Assembly: GCF_000820105.1 (NCBI RefSeq)
Contig: NZ_CDDB01000021.1
Coordinates: forward strand, 29,140 to 93,139
Direction of reading: 5' to 3'
DNA: 64,000 nucleotides
From: Aeromonas schubertii
GTDB taxonomy: Bacteria > Pseudomonadota > Gammaproteobacteria > Enterobacterales > Aeromonadaceae
The stretch's first letter is position 1, and each line of letters opens with the position of its first letter. Positions 1-11,561 of this stretch are shown piece after piece. Below the pieces are notes generated by a model that was not told the origin of the DNA, did not search any database, and saw nothing but the letters and a program-made list of their open reading frames with translations. The translations under genes were made by a program, and so were the position numbers.

Positions 1-299
1 ATGCGACCCGCAAGCAGCTGGATCACGGCCAGAAGGTAACCGAGCTGATGAAGCAGAAGCAGTATGCCCCGATGAGCGTTGCTCACCAGGCACTGGTGCT
101 GTTTGCGGCCGAGAAGGGTTACCTCAACGACGTTGACCTGAACAAAGTGGTCGACTTCGAAGCCGCTCTGGTCTCCTACGCCAATACCCAGCATGGCGAG
201 CTGATGGCTGAAATCAATGCCAAGGCCGACTACAACGACGCGATCGTTGGCAAGCTGACTGCGTTGCTCGATACCTTCAAAGCAACCCAGACCTGGTAA
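1..299 (+). CDS. atpA: F1 ATP synthase subunit alpha, C-terminal fragment
   Basis: This is the last 98 or so codons of the alpha subunit of the F1Fo ATP synthase. The gene is cut by the window edge and is open from base 3. The visible residues ([10 protein letters not shown] near the start, then [10 protein letters not shown]) match the C-terminal helical domain of bacterial AtpA. In the complex, alpha alternates with beta in the membrane-attached catalytic hexamer. The gamma subunit gene follows 43 bases after the stop, as in the standard atp operon order. Identity is secure; nothing can be said about its start or promoter. Confidence 0.97.
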   Translation, partial: ATRKQLDHGQKVTELMKQKQYAPMSVAHQALVLFAAEKGYLNDVDLNKVVDFEAALVSYANTQHGELMAEINAKADYNDAIVGKLTALLDTFKATQTW

Positions 300-342
300 G
301 CGTGTGTGGCAGCCCCGGGCTGCCACCTGATGGAGAATAGAG

Positions 343-2632
<2,290 letters not shown>

Positions 2633-2650
2633 GCCTCGATAGGAGGGCTC

Positions 2651-3076
2651 ATGGCTGAGATATCCTTTCACCTGGACGTCGTAAGCGCCGAAGGCAAGCT
2701 GTTCTCCGGTCGCGTTCAGAGTGTCGCGGTGACAGGTGCGGAAGGTGAGCTGGGTATTCATCATGGTCACACGCCGCTGCTGACCTCCATCAAGCCGGGC
2801 CTGGTCCGGCTGGTGAAGCAACAGGGTGGCGAAGAGGTGATGTACATCTCCGGCGGTATGCTGGAAGTACAGCCGGAAACCGTGACCGTGCTGGCGGACA
2901 CCGCCATCCGTGCCGACGACCTGGACGAGGCGAAAGCCCTCGAGGCCAAGCGTCGTGCCGAAGAGCGGATCCACAGCTCCCACGGCGATATCGACTATGC
3001 CCAGGCCTCTGCCGAGCTGGCCAAGGCACTGGCCCAGCTGCGGGTCATCGACATCGTCAAGAAGAACTATCGCTGA
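2651..3076 (+). CDS. atpC: F1 ATP synthase subunit epsilon
   Basis: This 141-residue protein starts [20 protein letters not shown], the N-terminal beta-sandwich of the epsilon subunit, and ends in the alpha-helical hairpin ([18 protein letters not shown]). Epsilon binds the foot of gamma and inhibits ATP hydrolysis in bacterial enzymes. An AGGAGG ribosome site lies just before the ATG. It is the last gene of the atp operon, and a strong terminator follows 14 bases after the stop. Confidence 0.97.
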   Translation: MAEISFHLDVVSAEGKLFSGRVQSVAVTGAEGELGIHHGHTPLLTSIKPGLVRLVKQQGGEEVMYISGGMLEVQPETVTVLADTAIRADDLDEAKALEAKRRAEERIHSSHGDIDYAQASAELAKALAQLRVIDIVKKNYR

Positions 3077-3089
3077 TAACGGTGATGCA

Positions 3090-3118
3090 AAAAGCGACCT
3101 TCGGGTCGCTTTTTTTTT
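3090..3118 (+). terminator. Rho-independent terminator of the atp operon
   Basis: The stem AAAGCGACC / GGTCGCTTT has a UUCG tetraloop and is followed by nine T residues. It lies 14 bases after the atpC stop and before glmU, so it should end the atp transcript. Confidence 0.93.
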
Positions 3119-3171
3119 GCCCCTTGGATAGACTCCGCCGGGTATTTCCACACGAATTCAAGGCTGAAATC

Positions 3172-4533
3172 ATGTCTCTCAATGTCGTCATCCTGGCCGC
3201 GGGCAAAGGCACCCGCATGCGTTCTCCCCTGCCCAAGGTGCTCCATCCGGTCGCCGGCAAGGCCATGGTCTCCCATGTGATCGATACCGCTCGCCAGGTG
3301 GGCGCCGGCAAGGTGCATCTGGTGTACGGTCATGGTGGCGAGCTGCTCAAGGAGCGGATCCAGGCAGACGACCTGAACTGGGTGTTGCAGGCCCAGCAGT
3401 TGGGGACCGGTCATGCGGTGGCACAGGCCATCCCGTTCTGGAGCGATGAAGATGACGTGCTGGTGCTGTACGGCGACACCCCGCTGATCCAGCCCGAGAC
3501 CCTGCAGCGGCTGCTGGCCGCCAAGGCAAGCGATGGTATGGCGCTGCTGACCGTGGTGCTCGACAACCCCACCGGCTATGGTCGCATCGTGCGGGAAAAC
3601 GGCCAGGTGGTCGGCATCGTCGAGCAGAAGGATGCCAGCGCCGGGCAGCTCGCCATTCGTGAGGTGAACACGGGGGTGCTGGTAGCCAATGGTGGCCAGC
3701 TGCGAGGTTGGCTGTCGCGGCTGGATAACAAGAACGCCCAGGGGGAGTTTTATCTTACCGACGTTATCGCCATGGCCCACGCCGACGGTTGCCCTATCGC
3801 TGCCGTGCATCCGGAGCGTGCCGCCGAGGTAGAGGGGGCCAACAACCGGGTGCAGCTGGCGGCGCTCGAGCGCAGCTACCAGCAGATGCAGGCCGAGCGC
3901 CTGATGATCGCCGGAGTGAGCATGATGGATCCGGCCCGCTTCGATCTGCGCGGCGAGCTGAGCGTCGGGGAAGAGGTGGTGATCGACGTCAATGTCATCA
4001 TCGAGGGCAGGGTCACCCTGGGTAACCGGGTGGTGGTGGGTGCCGGAGCCATCCTCAAGGATTGCGAGATCGGTGACGACACCGAGATCAAACCCTACTC
4101 GGTGGTGGAAGGGGCCCGGGTGGCCGATCAGTGCTCGGTCGGTCCGTTTGCCCGTCTGCGCCCGGGGGCTGTGCTGGAGCAGGACGCTCACGTGGGTAAC
4201 TTCGTCGAGATGAAGAAGGCGCGCCTCGGGGTTGGCTCCAAGTGTGGTCATTTGACCTATCTCGGGGATGCGGAAGTCGGCGCCAAGGTGAACATAGGCG
4301 CCGGTACCATTACTTGTAATTACGACGGGGTGAACAAGTTCCAGACCATCATCGAGGATGATGTCTTCGTCGGCTCCGATACCCAGCTGGTGGCACCGGT
4401 GCGCATCGGCAAGGGGGCGACCCTGGGTGCCGGCTCCACCATCACCAAGGACGTGGCCGAGAACGAGCTGGTCATCACCCGGGTGCCCCAGCGCCACATC
4501 AAGAACTGGGCCCGCCCGGTGAAGAAGAAGTGA
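3172..4533 (+). CDS. glmU: Bifunctional UDP-GlcNAc pyrophosphorylase / glucosamine-1-P acetyltransferase
   Basis: GlmU acetylates glucosamine-1-phosphate and then uridylates it to UDP-GlcNAc, the precursor of peptidoglycan and LPS. The 453-residue protein has the N-terminal nucleotidyltransferase signature [11 protein letters not shown], then a C-terminal left-handed beta-helix of hexapeptide repeats (from about residue 250) that includes the [13 protein letters not shown] segment. The ATG at 3172 gives the family N-terminus [14 protein letters not shown]; upstream codons overlap the atp terminator and are not coding. E. coli GlmU has 456 residues and also follows atpC. Confidence 0.97.
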   Translation: MSLNVVILAAGKGTRMRSPLPKVLHPVAGKAMVSHVIDTARQVGAGKVHLVYGHGGELLKERIQADDLNWVLQAQQLGTGHAVAQAIPFWSDEDDVLVLYGDTPLIQPETLQRLLAAKASDGMALLTVVLDNPTGYGRIVRENGQVVGIVEQKDASAGQLAIREVNTGVLVANGGQLRGWLSRLDNKNAQGEFYLTDVIAMAHADGCPIAAVHPERAAEVEGANNRVQLAALERSYQQMQAERLMIAGVSMMDPARFDLRGELSVGEEVVIDVNVIIEGRVTLGNRVVVGAGAILKDCEIGDDTEIKPYSVVEGARVADQCSVGPFARLRPGAVLEQDAHVGNFVEMKKARLGVGSKCGHLTYLGDAEVGAKVNIGAGTITCNYDGVNKFQTIIEDDVFVGSDTQLVAPVRIGKGATLGAGSTITKDVAENELVITRVPQRHIKNWARPVKKK

Positions 4534-4552
4534 TAACCGATCAACCATAAGC

Positions 4553-4576
4553 AGAGGGCGCCCGCAGGCGCCCTCT
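4553..4576. terminator. Terminator hairpin between convergent glmU and blrD
   Basis: A perfect 10-bp stem AGAGGGCGCC / GGCGCCCTCT with a CGCA loop lies between the glmU stop (4533) and the blrD stop (4583). TTTCGTTT follows on the plus strand, so it probably works best for glmU, but it may serve both genes. Confidence 0.8.
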
Positions 4577-4582
4577 TTCGTT

Positions 4583-5866
4583 TCACTCTCCCCTGTTCAG
4601 GGCGTACCAGTCAAACGTGCGGGTCAGCATCATCACCAGAGCCAGGATCAGCAGCAGCAACAGGGCACCCAGCAGCAGGGCGAGATCCTCGGCCTGCAGC
4701 AGACCGTAGAGTACGGTGTAGAGCAGTGCCTGCAGGCCGGCGAAGGCGAGGCCTGCACGAGGCCCGCCCAGTGCCTGGCTCAGGTAGACAGCGTTGAGCA
4801 GCACACACGCCAGGCTGGCCAGCAGATAGGCCGGGGTGAAGCCGATCTGCTCGGTCAGGGCCAGCAGCACCAGATAGAAGATCACCAGGCTCATGCCGAC
4901 CAGGGCGTACTGGATGGGGTGGATGCGCAGCCCGCGCAGCAACTCTCCCATCACCACGGCCAGGAAGGTGAGCCCGATAAAGAGCAGGGCATACTTGGCG
5001 CTGCGCTCGTTCTGCTGATAGTGATCCACCGGTTGCACCAGGCTGGTGGCAAAGGCCGGCAGTGTATCGCTGTGCTCCTCAATAAGGTCTGGCAGGCGGC
5101 TCTCCATGTCGGTCGCAAACCAGCTGGTCTGCCAGCGGGCGTTGAAGCCCTCCTGGGTGACCTCGCGGCTGGTGGGCAGGAAGTCGCCGAGGAAATTGGG
5201 GTGTGGCCAGTTCCCCGCCAGGGTGAGGCTGCTGTCGCGGCCGACCGGCACCAGAGCCAGCCTCTCCATCCCCTGCAGGGTCAGCTCTACCTCGAAGCGC
5301 CCCCCGGCATCCGTCGTCAGAGGGGCGTGAACCCCTGCCAGCTGACCGAGGCGAGCCCCGGGCAGCACCTCCAGGGACTTGCCCCCCAGGGTGAGGGTCG
5401 GGATCTGGCTGATGCCTCGGGCATCGGAGAGTGCCAGGCTGAGATAGGGGGTCTCGGCCACCGCATCGGCCGGTACCTGCCAATCTGGATCGGCATCCAA
5501 GGTTCCGCTCAGGGTCACTTTGGCCTGATAGACCTGGGCCTGATAGATACCCAGAGTGCGCGGGGTGACCTCCATGCCGATATGGGCGTCGAGGCGCTGG
5601 GGCAGGCGATAGCGCAGCAGGCGCTCCTGATAGCGCTTCACTTCCTTACCATCGTGCAACGTGACTTCGCGCACGAAGGGCTGCACCAGCACCGGGCCTA
5701 TCAGGCGCTGGGGACCACTGGCGCTGCCCATGATCTTCTCTATCGCCTCTCGCCGATAGGCCTGACGCTCCTGGTTCAGATCCAGGATCCACTGCATCGG
5801 CAACATCAGCAGCAGGCCAAGCAGCAACAAGACGGTCGTTTTATGAGTCAGTATCTGTTTCACCAT
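4583..5866 (-). CDS. blrD: CreD-family inner membrane protein (BlrD)
   Basis: This 427-residue protein belongs to the CreD family. It has one N-terminal membrane helix (TTVLLLLGLLLMLPMQWIL), a long periplasmic beta-rich domain, and a cluster of hydrophobic helices in the C-terminal third. The ATG at 5866 (MVKQILTHK) is preceded by the strong ribosome site AAGGAGG; an in-frame start 18 codons upstream has no such site. In E. coli, CreD is a target of the CreBC system; in Aeromonas the equivalent, BlrD, lies in the BlrAB regulon. A perfect TTCAC-N6-TTCAC tag lies upstream, and an ampS terminator separates it from ampS, so it probably has its own BlrA-driven promoter. Its biochemical function is not known. 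Confidence 0.9.
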   Translation of the reverse strand: MVKQILTHKTTVLLLLGLLLMLPMQWILDLNQERQAYRREAIEKIMGSASGPQRLIGPVLVQPFVREVTLHDGKEVKRYQERLLRYRLPQRLDAHIGMEVTPRTLGIYQAQVYQAKVTLSGTLDADPDWQVPADAVAETPYLSLALSDARGISQIPTLTLGGKSLEVLPGARLGQLAGVHAPLTTDAGGRFEVELTLQGMERLALVPVGRDSSLTLAGNWPHPNFLGDFLPTSREVTQEGFNARWQTSWFATDMESRLPDLIEEHSDTLPAFATSLVQPVDHYQQNERSAKYALLFIGLTFLAVVMGELLRGLRIHPIQYALVGMSLVIFYLVLLALTEQIGFTPAYLLASLACVLLNAVYLSQALGGPRAGLAFAGLQALLYTVLYGLLQAEDLALLLGALLLLLILALVMMLTRTFDWYALNRGE

Positions 5867-5907
5867 GACAATCCCTCCTTGAGATGGGAGCACTTTAGGC
5901 GGGGGGA

Positions 5908-5944
5908 GTGAAGCGGGCATGAGGCCGTGTGAAGAGAGGGTGAA
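5908..5944 (-). promoter_or_regulatory. cre/blr tag upstream of blrD
   Basis: On the minus strand, 5944-5929 reads TTCAC, six bases, TTCAC. This is an exact match to the tag bound by phosphorylated CreB/BlrA (TTCAC-N6-TTCAC). A third TTCAC lies at 5912-5908, one 21-bp step downstream, on the same helical face as the first half-site. The tag lies 63-78 bases before the blrD start, a plausible activator position. Confidence 0.85.
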
Positions 5945-5950
5945 GCCATG

Positions 5951-5974
5951 AAAAAACCGGCCCGTCGGGCCGGT
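5951..5974 (-). terminator. Terminator after ampS
   Basis: Read on the minus strand, the stem ACCGGCCC / GGGCCGGT with a GAC loop is followed by a run of T. It starts 5 bases after the ampS stop and isolates ampS from blrD. Confidence 0.9.
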
Positions 5975-5978
5975 CGTG

Positions 5979-6770
5979 CTACTCCTTGCCGAGACGGGCC
6001 GGCAGGGCTGCCATCACCTCCTCTTTCGCCTGAACAGAGGCAAACTGCTTGCCAGGGGGCTGGATCCGGGTGCGCACGAAGATGCGATGCTGTGATCCCT
6101 TGCTCGCCCAGCCGACAAACCAGCCGATCTGTTGCCCCTTGTCGAGACTGCCATCGGCGCGCTTGGGATACCCCATGCCCGTCTTGCCGTGGATCTGCCA
6201 GCCATCGATCTCGGCCACCTTCAGGATGTTCGCACTGTGGCGCAGGGTCTCGGGGGCGAGGCCAAGACGGCCGTCGAGCATACGGCCGAGGAAGCGGGCC
6301 TGCTCCTGCGGGCTGATGGCCAGGCTGGCACTGAGCCAGGCCTGGGTCAGACCGTCCTGCTTGCCGGGATTGCCGGACAGATCCCGGTTGCCGTAGTCGA
6401 AGCGATCGACGTAGCGCTGGAATCGCTGCATGCCCAGCCACTCGGTGAGGCGCTGGGAATACCAGACCACGGAGTAGGTCTCCCAGCGTCTCGGGGTGGT
6501 GGTTTCGCGCCAGGCGGGCAGCCAGCCATCGTATTGGGGCTGGTATGGCAGGGCCGGGTGCTCCTCATCGGTCAGGTAACCGCTCTCGTAACCCATCAGG
6601 GCGAGCGGGATCTTGAAGGTCGAGGCGGGGGGCAGGCGCCGATCGCAGCCTCCCTCCTGTTCGATGGGGTTGCCGTGACCATCGGCCCACAGGAAGCAGC
6701 CTGCCGCCGAGGCAGGCAGGGCGCACAACAGGCTCACGGCCAGGGCGGTACTCAGTAAGGGTGAGGGCAT
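5979..6770 (-). CDS. ampS: Class D beta-lactamase, AmpS/OXA-12 type
   Basis: This 263-residue exported serine beta-lactamase has a signal peptide (cleavage expected after ALPASAA) and all class D motifs: S50-TFK53 with the acylated serine, SVV at 100-102, YGN at 126-128, the tryptophan of WLSASL at 145, and K196-TG198. From memory it resembles the intrinsic Aeromonas penicillinase AmpS/OXA-12. It lies directly downstream of blrB on the same strand, as described for Aeromonas. The start has the ribosome site AAGGAG. A TTCAC element inside the end of blrB, plus a degenerate second half, may make it BlrA-responsive. Confidence 0.95.
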   Translation of the reverse strand: MPSPLLSTALAVSLLCALPASAAGCFLWADGHGNPIEQEGGCDRRLPPASTFKIPLALMGYESGYLTDEEHPALPYQPQYDGWLPAWRETTTPRRWETYSVVWYSQRLTEWLGMQRFQRYVDRFDYGNRDLSGNPGKQDGLTQAWLSASLAISPQEQARFLGRMLDGRLGLAPETLRHSANILKVAEIDGWQIHGKTGMGYPKRADGSLDKGQQIGWFVGWASKGSQHRIFVRTRIQPPGKQFASVQAKEEVMAALPARLGKE

Positions 6771-6812
6771 GAGGACTCCTTATGGGGAAAAGCCCGACAC
6801 TACCCCTCCCCT

Positions 6813-6828
6813 GTGTGGTCAGTGTGAA
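6813..6828 (-). promoter_or_regulatory. Partial blr tag upstream of ampS
   Basis: On the minus strand this reads TTCAC, six bases, CACAC. The first half-site is perfect and the second is degenerate. It overlaps the last codons and stop of blrB and lies 43-58 bases before the ampS start. It probably gives BlrA-dependent expression of ampS, but is weaker than the blrD tag. Confidence 0.6.
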
Positions 6829-8240
6829 GCGAGCACCAGTTCGGCCCTGGCTCCCCCATCCGGACGATTGGCCAGAACCAGATCGCCGCCATGCTGGTGG
6901 GCGACTTCCCGGGCGAAGCTGAGTCCGAGGCCGCTGCTCTTTCCCTTGTCCGGACGCGGCAGCGAGTAGAAGCGCTCGAAGATGCGATCCAGGGCGTAAT
7001 CGGGGATGCCTGGGCCCTGATCCTCGACCAGGAAGCGGTAACCGCTCTGGGTCGGGCCTCCCTCCAGGGTGACGGTGCTGCCGGCGGGGGCAAAGTCGAG
7101 GGCGTTGTCGAGCAGATTGCCGAGGGCCTGCTCCACCAGCAGAGGATCCCAACGCAGGGGAGCTGCGTCGGCCAGGCTCAGGACGAGGTGGACCTGTCGT
7201 GAGGCGGCCTGGGGGGCCTTGATGGCGGCCACCCGCTCGCCCAGTGCGGCGGGGGCGACCGGCTGGCGCTCTATCCCCTGCCCCGATTCGAGACGAGCCA
7301 GCTGTAGCATGCGGTCGATGAGTTGCTGCATGCGGGTGCCCTGCTCACTGATGTTGGCAAGAAAGCGCGCCGCCACCTCGGGGGGCGGTGACTCGGCCAG
7401 TATCTCGCCGGCACCGCGAATGGCGGCCAGGGGACTCTTGAGCTCATGGGTGAGCCCGTGTACGTAGCGCTCGACATAGTGCTTGCCGTCGAGCTGGCGG
7501 CGCATGGTCTCGAGGGCCCGGCCTAGGCGGTCCAGTTCGGGGGTGTAGAGGCGTGGCAGGGGGGCTGCTTCCCCCCGGGTCACGGCGCCGGCGTAGTGCT
7601 CCAGCTTGCCGATGGCACGGTTCATCCACCACACCAGCAGGGCGCCGATCAGCAGGGCGATGAGCAGCAGTTGGCCGGCGGCCCTCAGCAGCCGCCGTTC
7701 GCTGCGCTCGATGGCCGGCATCAGGGCCCGATTGGGTTTGGCCACGGTGAGCACACCGATGATCGCCTCCCCATCCCGCAGGGGGGCCGCCACATGCATC
7801 ACCGAGGTGGCGGGATCGTCCGGATCGCTGCGGGTGCTGCGGGCCCCATACTCACCGCGCAGGGTGAGGTAGACGTCGTTCCAGCGTGAATAGTCCTGGC
7901 CGAGGGCCGCACCGTCCGAGTCGTAGATCACCCTGCCCAGGCGATCGGTGACATAGATGCGGTACTCCACCTGCTCCTTGAGATGCCCGTCGATGAGGGC
8001 ATTGATCGGTGCCTGGTTGAGGCGGGCATAGGCCTTGGCAAGGTTGCCGTCGGTCATGTTGCCACGCTGCAGATCCTCCAGCGCCAGGGGCGCCAGCAGT
8101 TGGGCCATATCCACCAGGGTGTCTTCGGTGGCACTGCGCACGCCCGGCTTGATCTCCTGCACGAAGATCTCGAGCACGAACCAGGCGCCGAGGGCGAAGA
8201 TAAGCAGGAGCCCCGCCAGGAGCTGTTGCCAGAGCCGCAT
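6819..8240 (-). CDS. blrB: Sensor histidine kinase BlrB (CreC family)
   Basis: This 473-residue inner-membrane kinase has transmembrane helices at about 7-27 and 190-206 flanking a periplasmic sensor domain. A HAMP-like linker follows, then the phospho-acceptor H265 in THELKSP, the N box NLLDNALD, and the ATP-binding G boxes DQGPGIP and GLGLSFA. It is the homologue of E. coli CreC. The blrA stop and the blrB start share one base (TAATG), so translation is coupled. It should phosphorylate BlrA in response to an unidentified cell-envelope signal linked to beta-lactam action. Confidence 0.92.
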   Translation of the reverse strand: MRLWQQLLAGLLLIFALGAWFVLEIFVQEIKPGVRSATEDTLVDMAQLLAPLALEDLQRGNMTDGNLAKAYARLNQAPINALIDGHLKEQVEYRIYVTDRLGRVIYDSDGAALGQDYSRWNDVYLTLRGEYGARSTRSDPDDPATSVMHVAAPLRDGEAIIGVLTVAKPNRALMPAIERSERRLLRAAGQLLLIALLIGALLVWWMNRAIGKLEHYAGAVTRGEAAPLPRLYTPELDRLGRALETMRRQLDGKHYVERYVHGLTHELKSPLAAIRGAGEILAESPPPEVAARFLANISEQGTRMQQLIDRMLQLARLESGQGIERQPVAPAALGERVAAIKAPQAASRQVHLVLSLADAAPLRWDPLLVEQALGNLLDNALDFAPAGSTVTLEGGPTQSGYRFLVEDQGPGIPDYALDRIFERFYSLPRPDKGKSSGLGLSFAREVAHQHGGDLVLANRPDGGARAELVLASH

Positions 8241-8914
8241 TACCCCTCCAGGCTATAGCCCAGACCCCTGTGGGTCAGGATGGGGTTGAAGTCGGGGGCC
8301 TGCTCGCGCAGTTTGGCGCGCAGGGTCTTGATATGGGTATCGACGGTGCGATCCAGGCTCTCCTCGGCGTCTTGCCACACCCGTTCCATCAGTTGCTGGC
8401 GTGAGAAGACCCGCCCCGGTGCCTGCATCAGGGTCTTGAGCAGCAGGTACTCGTAACGGGTCAGCGCCAGCGGCTGGCCATGCAGGGTGATGCGGGCCCG
8501 CTCCTCGTCCAGTTGCAGACCCGCCGCGGGGGTGGGTGTACTCCCCTGGCTGCGCCTCAGTATCACCCGCACCCGGGCCGAGACCTCGCGCGGCGAGAAG
8601 GGTTTGGCCACATAGTCGTCGGCCCCGATCTCGAGGCCGATCAGGCGATCCATCTCCTCGCTGCGGGCGGTGAGGAACATCAGCGGCACCTGGCTGACGG
8701 CGCGCACCGCCTTGCACAGCTCGAAGCCACTGATATCGGGTAGCCCCACATCGAGAATAAGAAAATCGGGTGTCATCCCGGCCAGCCGCTCCAGCATGGG
8801 GCGGCCGAGGGGAAACCACTCCACCGCAAACCCCTCGGTTTGCAGGGTGTAGATCAGGGTATCGGCGATGCTGGACTCGTCTTCCACCAGCCAAATCAGG
8901 GGTGTGTGTTGCAC
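8240..8914 (-). CDS. blrA: Response regulator BlrA (CreB family)
   Basis: This 224-residue OmpR/PhoB-type regulator has a receiver domain with the phospho-acceptor Asp in LILDVGLPD and the conserved Lys in AKPFSPRE. A C-terminal winged helix (RYEYLLLKTL, VDTHIKTLRAKL) follows. It starts with GTG at 8914, supported by a GGAG ribosome site 7 bases upstream. It is the homologue of CreB and is expected to bind TTCAC tags such as those before blrD and ampS. It is first in the blrA-blrB-ampS run. Confidence 0.93.
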   Translation of the reverse strand: MQHTPLIWLVEDESSIADTLIYTLQTEGFAVEWFPLGRPMLERLAGMTPDFLILDVGLPDISGFELCKAVRAVSQVPLMFLTARSEEMDRLIGLEIGADDYVAKPFSPREVSARVRVILRRSQGSTPTPAAGLQLDEERARITLHGQPLALTRYEYLLLKTLMQAPGRVFSRQQLMERVWQDAEESLDRTVDTHIKTLRAKLREQAPDFNPILTHRGLGYSLEG

Positions 8915-9002
8915 CTGGTCACTCCGCCAGAGAAAGGTTGGGAGCAGGTTAGCAGGAGTGGCTGCCCATGTAACGAAGGGCGTGCCGCGTGTATTGAGCA
9001 GG

Positions 9003-9036
9003 GAAAAGGCCCCTCACTCATCGCTGAGGAGGGGTC
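9003..9036 (-). terminator. Terminator after yicC
   Basis: On the minus strand, CCCCTCCTCA and TGAGTGAGGGG pair around a GCGA loop with one bulge, followed by CCTTTT. It starts 7 bases after the yicC stop and separates yicC from blrA. Confidence 0.75.
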
Positions 9037-9042
9037 GGAAGA

Positions 9043-9906
9043 TTACTCGATGTTTTGGATCTGCTCGCGCATCTGCTCGATGAGGACCTTCAGCTCGACG
9101 GCGGACTGGGTCACCTCGGCGTTGATCGACTTGGAGCCAAGGGTGTTCGACTCGCGGTTGAACTCCTGCATCATGAAGTCGAGACGACGTCCACAGGCGC
9201 CCCCTTTTTTCAGGATCTTGCGGGTCTCGCCCATGTGCATCTCGAGGCGGTCGAGCTCTTCGGCCACGTCGATCTTCTGGGCCAGCAGCACCATCTCCTG
9301 TTCGAGGCGGGCCGGATCCAGCTCCACCTTGGCCTCGGCCAGGCGGTCGGTGAGCTTCTGGCGCTGCCACTCGATGATCTGGGGCAGTTGGCCACGTACC
9401 TTGACCACCTCGACGCCGATGCCGTCGAGGCGCTGCTCAATCAGGGCCTTGAGGTTGGCCCCTTCGCTGGCGCGGGCGGCGATGAAGTCGGTCAGGGTTT
9501 CGTCAAATCCGACCATCAAAGCGGCGTTGACGGCGTCCATGTCCTGCTCGGCGGCGGCCATGACCCCGGGCCAGCGCAGCACGTCGACCGGGTTGAGTTG
9601 GCCCTGGCCGGCCTCCTTCATCACCCAGTTGGCGCTGTCGATGATGAGCCTGGCCAGCTCTTCGTTGATGTGCAGCTGGCCGGCACCGGCCTGGGCCGCT
9701 TCGAAGCGCAGGTTGCACTCCACCTTGCCGCGCTGCAGGGCATTGCGAAAGCGCTCGCGCAGCACCGGCTCGAGGCCGCGCAGTTGCTCCGGCATACGGA
9801 TGTAGGTCTCGAGGTAGCGCTGGTTGACCGAACGGATCTCCCAGACGGCGGTGCCCCAGTCGCCCTTGATCTCCTTGCGGGCGTAGGCGGTCATGCTGTG
9901 GATCAT
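9043..9906 (-). CDS. yicC: YicC family endoribonuclease-like protein
   Basis: This 287-residue protein begins [12 protein letters not shown] and ends with the C-terminal helical region typical of YicC ([30 protein letters not shown]). YicC family members have been reported to act on RNA, including the small RNA RyhB in E. coli. The ATG at 9906 gives the usual family N-terminus; a longer in-frame reading to 10005 would overlap the intergenic region. It is divergent from rph, the same arrangement as in E. coli. Confidence 0.93.
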   Translation of the reverse strand: MIHSMTAYARKEIKGDWGTAVWEIRSVNQRYLETYIRMPEQLRGLEPVLRERFRNALQRGKVECNLRFEAAQAGAGQLHINEELARLIIDSANWVMKEAGQGQLNPVDVLRWPGVMAAAEQDMDAVNAALMVGFDETLTDFIAARASEGANLKALIEQRLDGIGVEVVKVRGQLPQIIEWQRQKLTDRLAEAKVELDPARLEQEMVLLAQKIDVAEELDRLEMHMGETRKILKKGGACGRRLDFMMQEFNRESNTLGSKSINAEVTQSAVELKVLIEQMREQIQNIE

Positions 9907-10045
9907 GGGTGTGTCCCATCTGATGAAAAGTGCGCCGATTATAACCGGCGGCGGGCGAGGCGTCAGCCGCATTGGGCACCAGGCTGATATTTGTCGTCCG
10001 ATCACGTATACTCCTCCGCCAATTCACGCCAGCCCAGAGGTCATC

Positions 10046-10762
10046 ATGTCCCGTCCCAACGATCGCGCGCCTGCCGACGTCCGTCCGGTCACCATTACCC
10101 GCCACTTCACCAAGCACGCCGAAGGCTCTGTGCTGGTCGAGTTCGGCAACACCCGGGTGCTGTGTACCGCCAGCGTCGACACCAGCGTGCCGCGTTTTCT
10201 CAAGGGCAAGGGTCAGGGCTGGGTGACCGCCGAGTACGGCATGCTGCCGCGCTCCACCCACTCGCGCATGAACCGCGAGGCCGCCTCCGGCAAACAGGGG
10301 GGTCGCACCCTCGAGATCCAGCGCCTGATTGCCCGCTCCCTGCGTGCTGCAGTCGATCTGACCGCCCTGGGTGAGCACACCATCACGGTTGACTGCGACG
10401 TGCTGCAGGCCGACGGCGGCACCCGTACCGCCTCCATCACCGGCGCCTGCGTGGCCCTGGTCGATGCCCTGAACTGGATGGTCGGCAAAGGCATGCTCAA
10501 GCAGAGCCCGCTCAAACAGATGGTGGCCGCCGTGTCGGTCGGCATTCACGAAGGCCAGGCCATCTGCGATCTGGAATATGTGGAGGACTCGGCCGCCGAG
10601 ACCGACATGAACGTGGTGATGACCGAGGACGGTCGCATGATCGAGGTGCAGGGCACCGCCGAGGGTGAGCCCTTCACCCACGAGGAGCTGCTGGCCATGC
10701 TGGCACTCGCCAAAGACGGCATCGGTCAGTTGATCGAGATGCAGAAGGCATCCCTGAAGTGA
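10046..10762 (+). CDS. rph: Ribonuclease PH
   Basis: This 238-residue phosphorolytic 3'-5' exoribonuclease trims tRNA 3' ends. It begins [21 protein letters not shown] and carries the family core ([44 protein letters not shown]). Length equals that of intact RNase PH in other gammaproteobacteria; the E. coli K-12 frameshift is absent here. The ATG at 10046 is fixed by similarity. It precedes pyrE in a probable operon with an attenuator between them. Confidence 0.97.
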   Translation: MSRPNDRAPADVRPVTITRHFTKHAEGSVLVEFGNTRVLCTASVDTSVPRFLKGKGQGWVTAEYGMLPRSTHSRMNREAASGKQGGRTLEIQRLIARSLRAAVDLTALGEHTITVDCDVLQADGGTRTASITGACVALVDALNWMVGKGMLKQSPLKQMVAAVSVGIHEGQAICDLEYVEDSAAETDMNVVMTEDGRMIEVQGTAEGEPFTHEELLAMLALAKDGIGQLIEMQKASLK

Positions 10763-10766
10763 TTTT

Positions 10767-10794
10767 CAAAACGCGGCATTGGCCGCGTTTTTTG
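10767..10794 (+). terminator. Terminator between rph and pyrE, probable pyrE attenuator
   Basis: The stem AAACGCGG / CCGCGTTT is followed by TTT, and starts about 6 bases after the rph stop. In E. coli, pyrE is controlled by an attenuator placed this close to the rph stop, where the ribosome translating rph disrupts the hairpin when UTP is low. The same geometry is seen here. Confidence 0.8.
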
Positions 10795-10837
10795 TATCTG
10801 ACGTTTATCCCCCACAAGCAGCAATCAAGGAGCCATG

Positions 10838-11479
10838 ATGAAAGCCTATCAGCGTCAATTTATCGAGTTTGCCCTGGAGAAACAGGTCCTGAAATTCGGT
10901 GAGTTCACCCTGAAATCCGGTCGCAAGAGCCCCTACTTCTTCAACGCCGGCCTCTTCTCCACCGGGCGTGATCTGGCCCGCCTCGGCCGCTTCTACGCCG
11001 CCGCCCTGATGGATGCCGGCATCGAGTTTGATGTCCTGTTCGGACCGGCCTACAAGGGAATCCCCATCGCCTCCGCCACCGCGGTGCAGTTGGCCGAGCA
11101 ACACGACGTGGACACCCCCTGGTGCTTCAACCGCAAGGAGGCCAAAGACCACGGCGAGGGCGGCAACCTGGTGGGCAGCCCGTTGCAGGGACGCATTATG
11201 CTGGTGGACGATGTGATCACCGCCGGCACTGCCATCCGTGAGTCGATGGATCTGATCCAGGCCAACGGCGCCTCCCTGGCCGGGGTGCTGATCGCCCTGG
11301 ATCGCCAGGAGAAGGGCAAGGGCGAGCTCTCCGCCATCCAGGAGGTGGAGCGTGACTACGGCGCCCATGTCATCGCCATCGTCCAGCTGGCGGATCTTAT
11401 CAAGTACCTGGAAGAGAAGCCGGAGATGGCCGAACAGCTGGCCGCCATGCGCGCCTACCGCGCCCAGTACGGCATCTGA
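10838..11479 (+). CDS. pyrE: Orotate phosphoribosyltransferase
   Basis: PyrE transfers the phosphoribosyl group of PRPP to orotate to make OMP in pyrimidine synthesis. The 213-residue protein starts [13 protein letters not shown] and has the PRPP-binding loop [12 protein letters not shown]. The second of two adjacent ATGs (10838) is preferred: its distance from the AAGGAG site is normal and it matches the E. coli N-terminus. Expression is probably set by the attenuator just upstream. Confidence 0.97.
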   Translation: MKAYQRQFIEFALEKQVLKFGEFTLKSGRKSPYFFNAGLFSTGRDLARLGRFYAAALMDAGIEFDVLFGPAYKGIPIASATAVQLAEQHDVDTPWCFNRKEAKDHGEGGNLVGSPLQGRIMLVDDVITAGTAIRESMDLIQANGASLAGVLIALDRQEKGKGELSAIQEVERDYGAHVIAIVQLADLIKYLEEKPEMAEQLAAMRAYRAQYGI

Positions 11480-11518
11480 TCGGACGGCCCGGTTGGGCCT
11501 CTTAACCCTGTATGATGA

Positions 11519-11545
11519 GGGGCGCTGTGGCGCCCCGTCTTGTTT
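11519..11545 (+). terminator. Terminator after pyrE
   Basis: A perfect 7-bp stem GGGGCGC / GCGCCCC with a TGTG loop is followed by GTCTTGTTTG. It lies 40 bases after the pyrE stop and just before the next gene. Confidence 0.65.
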
Positions 11546-11561
11546 GTTCCAAGGAGCCCTC

